DNA of 64,000 bases from Rhodobacteraceae bacterium HLUCCA12 (GTDB lineage: Bacteria > Pseudomonadota > Alphaproteobacteria > Rhodobacterales > Rhodobacteraceae). The notes under the pieces were generated by a model. The model was not told where the DNA came from and did not search any database. It worked only from the letters and a program-made list of their open reading frames with translations. Numbering within the stretch: the stretch's first letter is position 1; each line of letters opens with the position of its first letter. The translations under genes and the position numbers were made by a program. Positions 36,670 through 45,460 of the stretch are shown here, piece by piece. The DNA is taken from the NCBI GenBank assembly GCA_001314715.1, contig LJSV01000002.1:124001-188000 (forward strand). Direction: 5' to 3'.

Positions 36670-37824
36670 ATGCCTTTCAATCGCCTTTGCGCGCTGTTGA
36701 CCGGTGTCGCCATCGCCCTGTCTGCCGTGACGGCCCAGGCGCAGGCCGAATATGACGGGCAGGCGCCCAATGTTCTGGTGATGGACTACAACACGGGCCA
36801 GGTGCTGGTCGAACGCAATGCCGATGTGCCGTTGCCGCCCGCCTCCATGTCCAAGCTGATGACGTTGAACATGCTGTTCGAGGCGATCGACGAAGGCCGC
36901 GTCGATCTGGACACGACCTTTACGGTTTCCGAACGCGCCTATGCGATGGGCGGATCGCGGATGTTCCTGGAAACCCGCGACCGGCCCACCGCCGAAGACC
37001 TGATTCGCGGCATCGCCGTGCTCTCGGGCAACGATGCGACCGTGGTCGTGGCCGAGGGGCTGGCCGGCAGCGAAGAGGCCTTTGCCCAGCTTGCCACCGC
37101 GCGCGCACGGCAGTTAGGAATGGAGGACACCAACCTGACCAACGCATCGGGCTGGCCCGACCCGGAACACCGGATGAGTTTGCGCGACCTTGCGATTCTG
37201 TCCGCGCATCTGGTCGAGGAACACCCCGACTTCTATCCCTACCTGGCCGAGCGTGAATTCACCTGGAACGACATCACCCAGCCCAACCGCGTGCCGCTTC
37301 TGGGAACCGGGCTCGGGTTGGACGGGCTCAAGACCGGACACACGACCGAGGCTGGCTATGCGCTGACCGGGTCGGCGGTGCAGGGCGAACGGCGGGTGAT
37401 CTTTGTCTTTTCGGGGCTGGACAGCGCCCGCGCCCGCACCGAGGAAGCCGAGCGCATCATCAACTGGGCGTTTCGCCAGTTCACCGAACGCCGCGTCGTC
37501 GAAGAGGGGCAAACCCTGGCTGCGGCCGAGGTCTGGATGGGCGCCGAGCGCGAGGTGCCGCTGATCGCACCGCGCGATCTGGACATTCTGGTGCCGGTCT
37601 TCAGCGATGCCGAGGTCGAGGCCCGCGTGGTCTATGACGGGCCGCTGCCCGCCCCGATCGCCGAGGGCGACGAGGTGGCACGCCTGATCGTGCAGGTTCC
37701 GGAAATGAATGCGTTCGAGATCCCGCTCGTTGCGGGCCGCGATGTGGCCGAAGGCGGTTTCATGCCGCGAATGCGCGCGGCGGCGACGGTGCTGGCCGGG
37801 CATCTGGGACTGAACATGCAGTGA
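36670..37824 (+). CDS. dacC: D-alanyl-D-alanine carboxypeptidase (PBP5/6 type)
   Basis: This penicillin-binding protein removes the terminal D-alanine from peptidoglycan stem peptides. The 384-residue protein has a signal peptide (cleaved near QAQA) and the three active-site motifs of the family: SMSK (in PPASMSKLMTL), SGN (in AVLSGNDATV) and KTG (in GLKTGHTTEAGYAL). The C-terminal portion (from about 275) is the PBP5 domain. It follows the SPOR lipoprotein by 91 bp. A relic of the intergenic repeat lies just downstream. Confidence 0.95.
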   Translation: MPFNRLCALLTGVAIALSAVTAQAQAEYDGQAPNVLVMDYNTGQVLVERNADVPLPPASMSKLMTLNMLFEAIDEGRVDLDTTFTVSERAYAMGGSRMFLETRDRPTAEDLIRGIAVLSGNDATVVVAEGLAGSEEAFAQLATARARQLGMEDTNLTNASGWPDPEHRMSLRDLAILSAHLVEEHPDFYPYLAEREFTWNDITQPNRVPLLGTGLGLDGLKTGHTTEAGYALTGSAVQGERRVIFVFSGLDSARARTEEAERIINWAFRQFTERRVVEEGQTLAAAEVWMGAEREVPLIAPRDLDILVPVFSDAEVEARVVYDGPLPAPIAEGDEVARLIVQVPEMNAFEIPLVAGRDVAEGGFMPRMRAAATVLAGHLGLNMQ

Positions 37825-37870
37825 CGGCGCGACGGCTTGCAGGGCACGGCGGTCCGCCCCGCCGACCCGG

Positions 37871-37903
37871 CCTCCTTCAGGAATTTTCGGAACAGATGAA
37901 GTC
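37871..37903 (+). repeat. Relic of the intergenic repeat element (tail only)
   Basis: GGAATTTTCGGAACAGATGAAG is recognisably the tail of the element seen in full at 1893-1961 and 50692-50758. It lies in the 152-bp gap between dacC and tmk. The upstream hairpin half is degraded. Confidence is moderate because only about 20 bases match. Confidence 0.4.
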
Positions 37904-37976
37904 GCTTAATGCCCAGCTCTTGCACGATTGATCCGCGCGCCCTTGCCCGACTGGCACAGCCACGCGGGGCAGGCCG

Positions 37977-38606
37977 ATGAGCAAGCGGGCAGGTGTGTTC
38001 ATCACCGTCGAGGGGATAGACGGATCGGGAAAATCGACCCAGGCGCGGCGGCTGGCCGCGGTGCTTGGGGCACGCCTGACCCGCGAGCCCGGCGGCTCGC
38101 CCGGCGCCGAGGAGATCCGCAAGCTTCTGGTGGAGGGCGCGGCGACCCGCTGGTCGCCCGAGACCGAGATCCTGCTCTTTTCCGCCGCGCGCCGCGACCA
38201 TGTCGAAAAGACGATCCTGCCCGCGCTGGCCGAGGGGGCGATCGTGGTATCCGACCGCTTTGCGGACTCGACGCGCGTCTATCAGGGCGCGGCGCGGGCG
38301 GCGTTGCGGGGCAAGGTCGATCTCTTGCATGCGGCGATGATCGGCCTTGAACCGGATCTGACCTTCGTGATCGACATGGACCCCGCCCAGGCCCTGAAAC
38401 GGGGGCTGGCGCGCGGGCATGAGGAGGATCGGTTCGAATCGCTGGGGCTTGCGTTTCAGCAGGCCTTGCGCGCCGGGTTTCTGGCGCTGGCCGACGAATT
38501 CCCGCAACGGGTGCGCGTGATCGATGGCAACCGCTCTGTCGACGCGGTTGCGGCCGATGTGGCGGGCATCGCCGAGACCTTTGTCAGGACTGCCCTCCAT
38601 GGCTGA
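37977..38606 (+). CDS. tmk: Thymidylate kinase
   Basis: This enzyme phosphorylates dTMP to dTDP. The 209-residue protein has the P-loop FITVEGIDGSGKSTQARRL, the ARREHV-equivalent ARRDHVEKTILPAL, the DR(Y/F) segment VVSDRFADSTRVYQG and the lid-type region RGHEEDRFESLG. It is the first of a tight run tmk-holB-tatD-MBL hydrolase, in which each start overlaps the previous stop. The ATG at 37977 follows AGGCCG and gives the standard N-terminus. Confidence 0.95.
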   Translation: MSKRAGVFITVEGIDGSGKSTQARRLAAVLGARLTREPGGSPGAEEIRKLLVEGAATRWSPETEILLFSAARRDHVEKTILPALAEGAIVVSDRFADSTRVYQGAARAALRGKVDLLHAAMIGLEPDLTFVIDMDPAQALKRGLARGHEEDRFESLGLAFQQALRAGFLALADEFPQRVRVIDGNRSVDAVAADVAGIAETFVRTALHG

Positions 38607-39735
38607 GGCTGATGTCTTTGAACCCGATCGGGTCGAGGGTGCGCCGCATCCGCGCGAAACCGCGCGGCTGTTCGGGCACCCGCTGGCCGAGCGCAGCTTT
38701 CTGGAGGCATTCAATTCGGGCCGGATGCATCACGGCTGGCTGATCACCGGGCCACGCGGGGTGGGCAAGGCCACGCTGGCCTGGCGCATCGCGCGATTCC
38801 TGCTGGCCCAGCCGCCGGCAGGGGCGGGCCTGTTCGGCGATCCGGCCCCGGCCGATGATCTGGCGGTCCCGGCCGATCATCCGGTGGCGCGACGCATCCA
38901 GGCGCTGTCCGAACCCGGCCTGAAGCTGATCCGGCGGACCTTGAACGAACAGGGCCGGCCACGGCAGGTGATCGCGGTGGACGACGTGCGCGCATTGCGC
39001 GACTTTTTCGGGATGAGTGCGGCCGAGGGCGGGCGCCGGGTCGTGATCGTCGATAGCGCCGACGAGATGAACCCGAACGCCGCCAACGCGATCCTCAAGC
39101 TGCTGGAGGAACCGCCCGAAGGTGCCGTCCTGTTGCTGGTCGCGCATCAGCCCTGGCGATTGCTGCCCACGATCCGCTCCAGATGCCGGGAATTGCGGCT
39201 TTCGGCGCTTGCCCCCGACGATCTGCAGGCAGCCCTGACCCAGGCCCTGGGCGATACGGTCGATGCCGATCCCGATGCCCTGGCCGAACTGGCGGCGGGC
39301 TCCGTCGGCGAGGCGATCCGCATTCTGGGCGCCGACGGCCTGGCGCTTTACGGCGACATTGTCAGCCTTTTGGGTGCGATGCCCGCGATGGATCGGGCCA
39401 GGTTGCGGTCGCTGGCCGATAGCGTGGCGGGCCGGTCGGGCGAGTCGCGCTTCGATCTGGTGGTGCGCCTGAGCGATCTGGCGATCGCACGGGTCGCGCG
39501 GGCGGGCGCCAGCGGGCAAACACCGCCCGACGCAGCGCCGGGCGAAGCCGCGATGATCGCGCGGCTGGCGCCGGACGCGGTTGCCGCGCGGGGATGGGCC
39601 GAACTCGCCGCCGATCTGGGGGCGCGGGCAAGGCAGGGACGGGCCGTCAACCTTGACCCTGCGGCGCTGGTGCTCGATATGTTCCTGCGAATGGAGAACG
39701 CGGCCCGGACCCTGGCAGGACGAAGACAAAGATGA
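38599..39735 (+). CDS. holB: DNA polymerase III subunit delta'
   Basis: Delta' is the stator subunit of the clamp loader that places the beta sliding clamp on DNA. The 378-residue protein has an AAA+ P-loop (LITGPRGVGKATLAWRIARFLL), a sensor/SRC-type region (TIRSRCRELRLSALAPDDLQAAL) and AILKLLEEPPEGAVLLLVAH. Its start overlaps the tmk stop by 8 bp and its stop overlaps the tatD start (ATGA at 39732-39735). The tmk-holB-tatD order is widely conserved. Confidence 0.95.
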   Translation: MAEADVFEPDRVEGAPHPRETARLFGHPLAERSFLEAFNSGRMHHGWLITGPRGVGKATLAWRIARFLLAQPPAGAGLFGDPAPADDLAVPADHPVARRIQALSEPGLKLIRRTLNEQGRPRQVIAVDDVRALRDFFGMSAAEGGRRVVIVDSADEMNPNAANAILKLLEEPPEGAVLLLVAHQPWRLLPTIRSRCRELRLSALAPDDLQAALTQALGDTVDADPDALAELAAGSVGEAIRILGADGLALYGDIVSLLGAMPAMDRARLRSLADSVAGRSGESRFDLVVRLSDLAIARVARAGASGQTPPDAAPGEAAMIARLAPDAVAARGWAELAADLGARARQGRAVNLDPAALVLDMFLRMENAARTLAGRRQR

Positions 39736-40547
39736 CGGAACCATCCAAGCCCCCGACCCTTGTGGATAGTCACACGCATCTGGACTTTCCCGACTTCGAG
39801 GGGGAACTGGGCGCCGTGATCGAGCGCGCGCACGCGGCGGGCGTCACACGGATGGTGACCATATCAACACGTCTGCGCAATGTCGCGCGGTTGCGCGCCA
39901 TCGCCGAAGGGTATGACGGGGTCTTTTTCAGTGTCGGCACCCATCCCATGAGCGTTGCCGACGAGCCGATGGCAACGGTCGAGGAACTGGTGCGACTGGC
40001 GGAACATGAAAAATGCGTCGGCATCGGGGAATCGGGGCTGGACTATCACTACACCGCCGACAGTGCGGCGGCGCAGCAGGAATCCCTGCGGATCCATATC
40101 GAGGCCGCGCGCCGCACCGACCTTCCCTTGATCATCCATGCCCGCGACGCCGACGCGGACATGGCGCGCATCCTGGCGCAAGAACATGCCGCGGGCGCGT
40201 ATCGCTGTGTCATGCATTGCTATTCATCTGGGGCGGAACTGGCGCGCACGGCGCTGGATCTGGGGTTCTACCTGTCGGCCTCGGGGATCGCGGCCTTTCC
40301 ACGATCCGAGGCGTTGCGCGACATCTTCGCGGACGCCCCGGTTGATCGCATCCTGGTCGAGACCGACGCGCCCTATCTGGCGCCGCCACCCCATCGCGGC
40401 AAGCGCAACGAACCCGCCTATACGGCCCATACCGCGCGCGCGATCGCGCCGCTGTGGGGGATGGAGTTCGACGATTTCGCACGCCAGACCTCCGAGAACT
40501 TCGACCGCCTGTTCAGCCGGGCAAGCGGCGCGCGGAAGGCGGCCTGA
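39732..40547 (+). CDS. tatD: TatD family DNase/hydrolase
   Basis: This 271-residue TIM-barrel metal hydrolase acts as a 3'-5' exonuclease in the model species. Metal ligands appear in VDSHTHLDF, GIGESGLDYHY, PLIIHARDADADM, RCVMHCYSSG and LVETDAPYLAPPPHRGKRNEP. The start ATG overlaps the holB stop and its stop overlaps the following metallo-hydrolase start by one base, so all are probably cotranslated. Confidence 0.95.
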   Translation: MTEPSKPPTLVDSHTHLDFPDFEGELGAVIERAHAAGVTRMVTISTRLRNVARLRAIAEGYDGVFFSVGTHPMSVADEPMATVEELVRLAEHEKCVGIGESGLDYHYTADSAAAQQESLRIHIEAARRTDLPLIIHARDADADMARILAQEHAAGAYRCVMHCYSSGAELARTALDLGFYLSASGIAAFPRSEALRDIFADAPVDRILVETDAPYLAPPPHRGKRNEPAYTAHTARAIAPLWGMEFDDFARQTSENFDRLFSRASGARKAA

Positions 40548-41344
40548 TGGCCCGTTTGCGCGTGACCATCCTGGGCTGCGGTTCGTCCGGCGGGGTGCCC
40601 CGGCTGGGGGGCGAATGGGGCGAATGCGACCCCCAGAACCCGCGAAACCGGCGGCGGCGCTGTTCGTTGTTGCTGGAGCGCATCGGCGAGGGCGGAGTGA
40701 CGCGCGTGCTTGTCGACACATCGCCCGACATGCGCGAACAGCTTCTGGATGCGGGCGTGGGCGCCCTTGACGCCGTGGTCTATACCCACAGCCACGCCGA
40801 TCACATGCACGGGATCGACGATCTGCGGATGATCGTATTCAACACCCGCCGGCGGCTGGCGGTCTGGGCCGACGGGCCGACGCAGGATGCGCTGCTGTCA
40901 CGCTTCGGCTACGCTTTCGTGCAACCCACCGGATCGCCCTATCCGCCGATCCTGGATCTGTTCACCATCGACGGCCCCTTTGCCATCGACGGCGCGGGCG
41001 GCCCGGTCACGTTGCAGCCCTTCGCGGCCGATCACGGGTCGATGGATGCGCTGGGCTTTCGCGTGGGCGACATGGCCTATCTGCCCGATGCCGTGCATAT
41101 CCCCGATGAAAGCTGGCCGATGCTGGACGGCCTCGACTGCTGGATCGTGGATGCCCTGCGCCGCCGGCCGCATCCGACGCATGCGCATCTGGAAATGACC
41201 CTGGACTGGATCGCGCGCGCGCGTCCGAAACGGGCGGTGCTGACGAACATGCATGTCGATCTGGACTATGCCACCGTCGACGCCGAGACCCCGTCGCATA
41301 TCACACCGGCCCATGACGGCTTGGTGCTGGAGTTCGAGGTTTGA
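40547..41344 (+). CDS. MBL-fold metallo-hydrolase (PhnP-like)
   Basis: This 265-residue metallo-beta-lactamase-fold hydrolase is similar to PhnP-type cyclic phosphodiesterases. The N-terminus VTILGCGSSGGVPRLGG, with a following CDPQNPRNRRRRCS, is typical of this subgroup. The metal site HSHADHMHGIDDLR is at about 81-94, with further ligands in HGSMDALGF and NMHVDLDY. The substrate is unknown. It is translated in step with tatD (ATG overlaps the tatD stop). Confidence 0.9.
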   Translation: MARLRVTILGCGSSGGVPRLGGEWGECDPQNPRNRRRRCSLLLERIGEGGVTRVLVDTSPDMREQLLDAGVGALDAVVYTHSHADHMHGIDDLRMIVFNTRRRLAVWADGPTQDALLSRFGYAFVQPTGSPYPPILDLFTIDGPFAIDGAGGPVTLQPFAADHGSMDALGFRVGDMAYLPDAVHIPDESWPMLDGLDCWIVDALRRRPHPTHAHLEMTLDWIARARPKRAVLTNMHVDLDYATVDAETPSHITPAHDGLVLEFEV

Positions 41345-41360
41345 TCTTGCGACAACAGCG

Positions 41361-41397
41361 GGCGCCGGCCCGCCCCATCGGGGGGCCGCCCGGCGCC
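41361..41397 (+). terminator. Long GC hairpin after the MBL hydrolase gene
   Basis: GGCGCCGG (41361-41368) pairs with CCGGCGCC (41390-41397), with an inner CCCC/GGGG pairing as well. No T-run follows, so termination here may be Rho-dependent or partial. It precedes the AEC transporter gene. Confidence 0.4.
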
Positions 41398-41433
41398 GGG
41401 CGGCGTGCCGCCACCCGTGACGGGGCCTGAGCG

Positions 41434-42363
41434 ATGCAGGCGCTGGTCGATGTCATCCTGCCGGTCTTTCTTGTCGTCGCGTTCGGCTATGGCGCGACCT
41501 GGCGTGGGTGGATGAGCGCGGGCACGATCGATGGGCTGATGAAGTTCACCCAGAATTTCGCCATTCCCTGTCTCTTGTTCCTGGCGATCGCCCGGCTGGA
41601 CCTGGGGCAGGAATTCGATTGGCGCCTGCTGACAAGCTTTTACACCGGGGCCGTGTCCGGCTTTGTCCTGGGGCTTCTGGGCGCGCGCTATCTGTTCCGG
41701 CGCGGGTGGGAAGATGCGATCGCGGTGGGGTTCATCTGCCTCTTTTCGAACTCGCTCTTGCTGGGACTGCCGATCACTGAACGCGCCTATGGCCCCGATG
41801 CGCTGGCCGCGAACTTTGCCATCATCGCCCTGCATTCGCCGGTCTGCTACATGATCGGGATCACGGCGATGGAGGCGGTGCGCGCCCGTGGGCAAGGTGT
41901 CGGTGCCACGCTGGGGCGTGTGGCGCTGGGCATGGGGCGGAACGCGCTGGTGATCGGCATCGTGCTGGGCGCCTCGGTCAACCTGAGCGCGCTGGTCCTG
42001 CCCACTGCGCTGGAACACGCGCTCGAACTCATCGCGCGGGCGGGGTTGCCAGCGGCGCTGTTCGGGTTGGGGGGCGTGCTGTTCCGCTATCGCCCCGAGG
42101 GCGATCTGCGGCTGATCCTCTATGCTTGTGCGGTGTCGCTTCTGGTGCATCCGGCCATCGTCTGGGGCATGGGCCGCGGACTGTCGCTGAGCGAGGCGCA
42201 ATTTCGTTCGGCGGTGGTGACGGCGGCAATGGCGCCGGGGGTCAATGCCTATGTCTTTGCCAACATGTATGGCGCCGCGCGGCGCGTTGCGGCGTCGTCG
42301 GTGCTGATCGGCACGGTGGCCTGTATCGTGACAGCCTGGTTCTGGATGGCGATGCTGGGCTAA
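41434..42363 (+). CDS. AEC family transporter (auxin efflux carrier superfamily)
   Basis: A 309-residue integral membrane protein of the AEC family, which moves small organic acids and related metabolites. It has about ten hydrophobic segments arranged in two repeats, with the family patterns MKFTQNFAIPCLLFLAIARLD near the first half and FSNSLLLGLPITERAYG in the middle. The C-terminal half contains AAMAPGVNAYVFANMYGA, also typical. Substrate cannot be assigned. It is transcribed toward murA (convergent, 27-bp gap). Confidence 0.88.
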   Translation: MQALVDVILPVFLVVAFGYGATWRGWMSAGTIDGLMKFTQNFAIPCLLFLAIARLDLGQEFDWRLLTSFYTGAVSGFVLGLLGARYLFRRGWEDAIAVGFICLFSNSLLLGLPITERAYGPDALAANFAIIALHSPVCYMIGITAMEAVRARGQGVGATLGRVALGMGRNALVIGIVLGASVNLSALVLPTALEHALELIARAGLPAALFGLGGVLFRYRPEGDLRLILYACAVSLLVHPAIVWGMGRGLSLSEAQFRSAVVTAAMAPGVNAYVFANMYGAARRVAASSVLIGTVACIVTAWFWMAMLG

Positions 42364-42390
42364 CGTGCGCGCCCCGCTTCCCCGCGCCGA

Positions 42391-43701
42391 TCAGGCGCGG
42401 GCGGGAACGCGGGTGATGCGTGCGCCAAGCGCGTTCAGGCGTTCGTCGATGCGCTCATAGCCGCGTTCGATCTGCTGGGCGTTGTTGATCACGCTGGTGC
42501 CTTCGGCGCACATGGCGGCGATCAGCATGGCCATGCCCGCCCGTATGTCGGGGCTCTCCAGCCGCGAACCGCGCAGCCGCGAGGGGCCCGACACGATGGC
42601 CCGATGGGGGTCGCACAGGACGATGCGCGCGCCCATGGAAATCAGCTTGTCGACAAAGAACATCCGGCTTTCGAACATCTTTTCGAACATCAGGACGACG
42701 CCCGTGCATTGGGTGGCGGTGACGATGGCAATGGACATCGCATCGGCGGGAAAGGCGGGCCAGGGCTGGTCCGAGATCACGGGGATATGCCCGCCGAAAT
42801 CGTTTTCCACCGTCATTTCCTGATCGCCGGGGATGTGCAGATTGCCCTCGCGTTCCTCGACCCGGATTCCGAGGCGCGCGAATCCCATCAGGATCGCGCG
42901 CAGATCCTCGAACACGGGATCGACGATGGTGATGTCGGACTTGGTCACCGACGCCAGCCCGATCAGCGATGCGATCTCGATATGGTCGGGGCCGATCTTG
43001 TGATGCGCGCCGCCCAAGGCGCCGCCGCCATGCACGATCATGCAGTTCGTGCCGATGCCCTCGATCCGGGCGCCCATGGCGCAGAGAAAGCGCGCCAGAT
43101 CCTGCACATGCGGTTCCGAGGCGCAGTTGCGCAAGATCGTGGTGCCTTCGGCTGCGGCTGCGGCGCAGAGCGCGTTTTCCGTCGCCGTGACCGAGGGCTC
43201 ATCCATGAATACATCCGCGCCCACCAGCTTGGAGGCACGCATGACATAGCGGCCGTCGGTGGTGATTTCGGCCCCAAGTGCCTTGAGCGCCAGGAAATGG
43301 GTATCCACACGGCGCCTGCCGATCACGTCGCCACCCGGCGGTGGCAGTGTCACCTCGCCGCAGCGGGCCAGCATCGGACCGGCCAGAAGGATCGAGGCAC
43401 GGATGCGCGCGCACAGGTCCGGGTCAAGATCGGCCGGGCGCAGCTCGCGCGCATGGATGCGCAGCGCGTTGCGCCCGGTCCATTCGGCCTCGGCGCCGAC
43501 CGACCGGATCAGTTCAACCAGGGCCTCGACATCGCGGATGCGGGGCACGTTGGTCAGCCGCACTTCCTGATCGGTCAGCAGCGCCGCAGCCACGATCGGC
43601 AGCGCGGCGTTCTTGTTGCCCGAAGGCGCGATCTGACCCTGTAACCGGTGGCCGCCCTCAACAATGTACTGAATACGCTCGCCGGGTTGCGCCTGTGCCA
43701 T
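42391..43701 (-). CDS. MurA-family enolpyruvyl transferase with Asp in place of the catalytic Cys
   Basis: This 436-residue UDP-GlcNAc 1-carboxyvinyltransferase homologue would add enolpyruvate in the first peptidoglycan step. The enzyme family is clear: SGNKNAALP (Lys30-Asn31, the substrate pair), RIRASILLAGPMLA, SPDIRAGMAMLIAAM, GYERIDERLNALGA. At the position of the E. coli Cys115 loop (GGCAIGARP) the sequence reads PPPGGDVIGRRRVDTH, so Asp125 replaces the cysteine. In other bacteria this change makes MurA insensitive to fosfomycin. Standard Rhodobacterales MurA keeps the cysteine, so this may be a second, specialised copy. The ATG at 43701 has AGGAG upstream. Confidence 0.85.
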   Translation of the reverse strand: MAQAQPGERIQYIVEGGHRLQGQIAPSGNKNAALPIVAAALLTDQEVRLTNVPRIRDVEALVELIRSVGAEAEWTGRNALRIHARELRPADLDPDLCARIRASILLAGPMLARCGEVTLPPPGGDVIGRRRVDTHFLALKALGAEITTDGRYVMRASKLVGADVFMDEPSVTATENALCAAAAAEGTTILRNCASEPHVQDLARFLCAMGARIEGIGTNCMIVHGGGALGGAHHKIGPDHIEIASLIGLASVTKSDITIVDPVFEDLRAILMGFARLGIRVEEREGNLHIPGDQEMTVENDFGGHIPVISDQPWPAFPADAMSIAIVTATQCTGVVLMFEKMFESRMFFVDKLISMGARIVLCDPHRAIVSGPSRLRGSRLESPDIRAGMAMLIAAMCAEGTSVINNAQQIERGYERIDERLNALGARITRVPARA

Positions 43702-43789
43702 GCCTTGCTCCTGCCGATTTTGGCCCGTCCCTAGCAGATCGCTGGCGCTCGCGGAACCGCAAAGCGCGGCAAGGGCCGGGCATGCGCGA

Positions 43790-44197
43790 TCAGACGCCGA
43801 CCTCGGGGGCACTGCAGCTCAGCGGATCCGAGCTGCGCTCGACCTCGTAGAGTTCTGTTCCCGGACCATCACCGCCTTCGAAAACCGCGCGCAGGCCGTT
43901 CTCGCCGCGATAGAAGCTCCAGCATTGTTCGACGGGATTGTCGTCATAGACAAAGCAGATCAGCTCATCGCGCTCATACCAGATACCTTCCTGGCACTGG
44001 TCGCCTAGGAAGGCCCACAGAACGCGACGGCCGGGCAGATACTGCTCCATGCCATAGGGAACACCCTCGGCGCTGAAGCGCAGGGTCTGGCCGGTCGTGT
44101 AACGCTCGAAGCTTTCGGCATCCATGCGCTCTTCGGCAGTGACGGAAAACGCCACCAGACTGGCCAGCGCGATGAGGGGCAGGAAGGGCAGGCGCAT
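43790..44197 (-). CDS. Secreted hypothetical protein
   Basis: A 135-residue protein with an N-terminal signal peptide (RLPFLPLIALASLVAFSVTAEE, cleaved after about residue 19) and a small domain with three or four cysteines (GDQCQEGIWYERDELICFVYDDNPVEQCWSFYRG and LSCSAPEVGV). I do not recognise the family. GGAGG lies 6 nt upstream of the ATG at 44197. It lies 88 bp upstream of the murA-like gene and downstream of the AlkB-type gene, all on the minus strand. Confidence 0.72.
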   Translation of the reverse strand: MRLPFLPLIALASLVAFSVTAEERMDAESFERYTTGQTLRFSAEGVPYGMEQYLPGRRVLWAFLGDQCQEGIWYERDELICFVYDDNPVEQCWSFYRGENGLRAVFEGGDGPGTELYEVERSSDPLSCSAPEVGV

Positions 44198-44269
44198 CGG
44201 TTCCTCCGGTCTTGTGCATACCAATCTGCCAGAGCGGACGGGCCATGACCAGTATGCGCGATGCGCCGC

Positions 44270-45307
44270 TCACGCGGTTGCGATGGCCGAACCATCCTGC
44301 GCCTGCACCATGGCCACGCGCGGGTCCATGACCCGGCGCCACCATGGCGGCACCAGCGCCACCACAGCCATCGCCGGAAGCGGCGCGGGCAGCATCGGCG
44401 CGCCCTGCGGCAGGCGCAGTTGCGGATAGGGGCGCGCGGGATGGGCATGATGGTCGGAATGGCGCGGCGCATTGAGCATCATCGCGGCACTGAACCAGTA
44501 TCCGCCGTTCCAGCTGTGCGCCGTGCCCACCGGCTCCAGCCGCCCGTTGGCCAGTTTGCGGCGTCTGAGGCCGTAGTGCTGCACATAGTCGGACATCAGG
44601 ATCTGCGATTGCGCATGCAGCGACAGCGCCAGATACACCGCAAGACCCGTCCAGCCCAGCGTGACCAGCGCAAGCGCCAGGAAGGCCAGCGCCCCGACGA
44701 TATGCACCACATAGGGGTTCAGCCGCTTGCGACCGCGGGCCTGTCGCGCCAACAGGGCGCGTTCGGCCGCCAGCCCGGCCCGGAACGACCCGATCCAGGC
44801 GCGCGGCAGAAAACCGTAATAGCTTTGGCCACGGCGGGGCGAATTGGGATCGGCGGGGCTGGCGACATGCAGATGGTGCACCAGCCGATGGGACGAGGCG
44901 TGGTGGCCGAACAGGATGGCGACGAACATCCAGCGGCCCAGTTGATACAGGGCGCGGTTGCGGCGGTGGATCAGCTCATGCGCGGCGGAATTGCCGATCT
45001 GGCCCAGCCACAGGCCGAAAGCCGCGAAACCGGCCAGCCAGTCCAGCCCATGCAATTGCGTGCTCAGCGACCAGACGCCCAGCGGCAGCAGGGCCAGATG
45101 CGACACCCCCAGCGCCACCAGCAGTCCGTCACCCGCCGGAAACTCGCCGCCATTGGGCGGAACCCAGGCAACGAGACGGTCCATGAAAAAGGCAAAAAGC
45201 GTGACATGGATCAGAGCGAGCAGAATCCATGGCCCGCCGAACAAAGCGCCCAGCATCAGAAACAGCGCCGGCGACAGCGAGGCGAGGGCGAAAACGGCAA
45301 TCGGCAT
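44270..45307 (-). CDS. AlkB-type membrane alkane/fatty acid hydroxylase family protein
   Basis: A 345-residue membrane-bound di-iron protein of the AlkB/fatty acid desaturase-type superfamily. The histidine boxes are AHELIHRR, FGHHASSHRLVHHLHVAS, DYVQHYGLRRRKL and HSDHHAHPARPYPQL. Several transmembrane helices lie before and between the boxes. True AlkB alkane 1-monooxygenases share all four boxes and are about 400 residues long, so this shorter protein could act on an alkane, a fatty acid or another lipid. GGAG lies 6 nt before the ATG at 45307. It is divergent from ftsY. Confidence 0.84.
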   Translation of the reverse strand: MPIAVFALASLSPALFLMLGALFGGPWILLALIHVTLFAFFMDRLVAWVPPNGGEFPAGDGLLVALGVSHLALLPLGVWSLSTQLHGLDWLAGFAAFGLWLGQIGNSAAHELIHRRNRALYQLGRWMFVAILFGHHASSHRLVHHLHVASPADPNSPRRGQSYYGFLPRAWIGSFRAGLAAERALLARQARGRKRLNPYVVHIVGALAFLALALVTLGWTGLAVYLALSLHAQSQILMSDYVQHYGLRRRKLANGRLEPVGTAHSWNGGYWFSAAMMLNAPRHSDHHAHPARPYPQLRLPQGAPMLPAPLPAMAVVALVPPWWRRVMDPRVAMVQAQDGSAIATA

Positions 45308-45460
45308 CATGGCTCCGCAGCGGTGTCTGGCGATTGCATAGCATGGCCGCGGCGGATGCGCACCGGGGCAAAGGGCCGCGCGGGCATTCGGCCCTTCCAT
45401 CACTGGCGTCCATCGGGTAGCACTCAGGCGTCAACGAACCCCTGCCCGGATGGGAATGCG

